Shown one piece after another: positions 63,043 to 64,000 of a stretch of 64,000 nucleotides of DNA. The DNA lies in assembly GCA_020851975.1 (NCBI GenBank), contig JADZBS010000025.1, positions 1-64,000 on the forward strand. Direction: 5' to 3'. The position numbers were made by a program, and so were the translations under genes. Source of the DNA: Gammaproteobacteria bacterium (lineage in GTDB: Bacteria; Pseudomonadota; Gammaproteobacteria; Steroidobacterales; GCA-2729495). Every line of letters begins with the position of its first letter. Within the stretch, counting starts at the first letter, position 1. The notes beneath the pieces were generated by a model that made no database searches, was not told where the DNA came from, and worked only from the letters and a program-made list of their open reading frames with translations.

Positions 63043-63822
63043 CTACTCGCCCTCCTCGTCGTCGGACCAGGGGAAGGTCGTGGCGATGGACAGGATGACC
63101 CGCTCGTCGTTGCGGTTCGCCCCGGAATCGATGTCCCAGTAGCTGCCGTCGGTGATCGTGTCGACATACTTCAGCTCGACGTCGAAGCGGCCAAAGCTGC
63201 GGGCGAGGCCCACCGACCAGTCGTAGTAGGTGGCATCGTCACCGGTGTACTCCGGGTCCTCCGCGCGGGCTTCGTCCTCGAAGGTGTCCCAGGCATCGCC
63301 GAAGCTGTAGCCGCCGTGCAGGTTCAGGCCGAGTTCCCACCAGGGCAGGTCGAAGGCTGCGTTTGCCTCGACGTAGGACGCGGTCTCGCCGATGTTGTAG
63401 AGATCCGGGCTGTACCAGTACTTGAGGTCGACCGGACCGTAGCCGATGCCGGCGAACGCCTCCATGTACTCGCCGATCTTCGACTTGGCGAGATTGTCGT
63501 CGGAACCGGGGTAGAGGTAGGCCGTGGCACCGATGTCCCAGCGCAATCCCGCTCCGGTCTCACCGGCGAAACCGCCGTACAGGTCGACTTCCAGGTTGCC
63601 GTCGACCTCGTCGCCGAAGTCCACATTGCTGGCCCAGGTCCCGATGTAGAACAGGTCACCCGCCCAGTCGAGGCTCGCCTGGAGCGCGGGATCGCCTTCG
63701 GTCTGGGACATGCCACGGAAGTCGTAGTCCGTGGTCGCAGTGACGGTGGCGCTGACCTCGGCGCCGGCGACGTTCGTCGCAAGCAACAGTGCGCCGGCGG
63801 CGCAGGCGATGGCTGGCTTCAT
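63043..63822 (-). CDS. TorF-family putative porin
   Basis: A 259-residue outer-membrane protein of the TIGR02001 type. Signal peptide MKPAIACAAGALLLATNVAGA, then beta strands: VTATTDYDFRGMSQTEGDPALQASLDW near residues 30-55. The ending TFPWSDDEEGE is acidic and lacks the usual final aromatic residue at the last position. A GAGGGGGATAG ribosome site precedes the ATG at 63822. It lies upstream of potF on the same strand and may serve outer-membrane entry of amines; that is inferred from position only. Confidence 0.85.
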   Translation of the reverse strand: MKPAIACAAGALLLATNVAGAEVSATVTATTDYDFRGMSQTEGDPALQASLDWAGDLFYIGTWASNVDFGDEVDGNLEVDLYGGFAGETGAGLRWDIGATAYLYPGSDDNLAKSKIGEYMEAFAGIGYGPVDLKYWYSPDLYNIGETASYVEANAAFDLPWWELGLNLHGGYSFGDAWDTFEDEARAEDPEYTGDDATYYDWSVGLARSFGRFDVELKYVDTITDGSYWDIDSGANRNDERVILSIATTFPWSDDEEGE

Positions 63823-63958
63823 GTCTATCCCCCTCGGTTGGACGGGCCGGCCCCCACGGCACGACTCGCCCGGTCGAGTGTACCCGTGAGGCATTCGGCG
63901 AGGCAATCCGCCCGGCCCGCCTCACCCCCGCCCGCCGGCGCGGACCTGCCGACTCCGG

Positions 63959-64000
63959 TCAGCGGGCGGCGTTGCACTCGAGCCGGCGCCCGGCGATCTC
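63959..64000 (-). CDS. C-terminal end of an unidentified gene, partial
   Basis: On the minus strand the window edge is open in one frame for 13 codons (EIAGRRLECNAAR) and then a TGA. It could be the last part of a gene that starts beyond the window. It is too short to identify, and chance cannot be excluded. Confidence 0.2.
   Translation of the reverse strand, partial: EIAGRRLECNAAR

Noticed and set aside
60506-63142. Very long plus-strand frame opposite potF/potG
   Set aside because: The pot genes on the minus strand have complete family motifs; this frame is their shadow.

Overview
The window is GC-rich (about 65-70% G+C by eye), densely coding bacterial DNA. The gene set (5-demethoxyubiquinol hydroxylase family, MsrP/MsrQ, Bcr/CflA exporter, TorF-type porin, PotFGHI, SpoVR/YeaH/YeaG, sigma-54 activators) points to a Gammaproteobacterium, probably an aerobic free-living lineage. 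That placement is inferred from gene content only. No rRNA, tRNA or CRISPR array was recognised.

Layout. 1-5.6 kb: respiratory block with the C-terminal part of a heme-copper oxidase subunit I, a SCO copper chaperone, an unusual cytochrome b / 2x[4Fe-4S] / MvhD-like fusion, a hemerythrin and a ubiquinone hydroxylase. 5.6-12.6 kb: TetR regulator, the SpoVR-YeaH-YeaG stress module and an HD-GYP protein. 12.7-17 kb: small lipoprotein, msrA, then a roughly 3-kb scar (13841-17020) of two nested direct repeats holding RHS fragments, an intact Fic gene and a broken hsdR. 17-29 kb: TPR/TonB-C protein, zinc alcohol dehydrogenase, orphan TRAP binding protein, DUF547-msrP-msrQ, glnK-amtB, dacB, a DUF3187 protein and a PAS-containing sigma-54 activator. 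29.1-30.2 kb: a compact sigma-54-type control region, a 58-codon membrane micro-ORF, a terminator and a PIN-domain remnant. 30.2-36.5 kb: drug exporter, PGPGW protein and a 2-oxoacid:ferredoxin oxidoreductase with a dedicated FAD/Fe-S partner. 36.7-37.8 kb: nitrilase-fold protein lacking two catalytic residues.

37.8-58.4 kb is a large cell-surface glycan locus: glycosyltransferases, flippase, two alpha/beta hydrolases, sulfotransferase, PaaK/CapK-like ligase, polysaccharide deacetylase, CelD/FemAB-like acyltransferase and two secreted proteins. Embedded in it is a one-strand operon of acyl carrier protein, GNAT, O-methyltransferase, acyl-CoA dehydrogenase, amino-acid-type adenylation enzyme and amidohydrolase. 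It looks like a carrier-protein pathway making an unusual acyl substituent for the glycan. 58.6-62.9 kb is a polyamine ABC transporter operon (potFGHI order), followed by a TorF-family porin.

The strongest candidates for undescribed biology are (i) the carrier-protein acyl operon inside the glycan locus, (ii) the sigma-54 activator / three-site array / membrane micro-ORF unit at 27.3-29.7 kb, (iii) the cytochrome b-ferredoxin-MvhD fusion beside the terminal oxidase, and (iv) the nested-repeat Fic island with a palindrome over a probably leaderless fic promoter. All calls were made by reading the sequence; no database search was possible.
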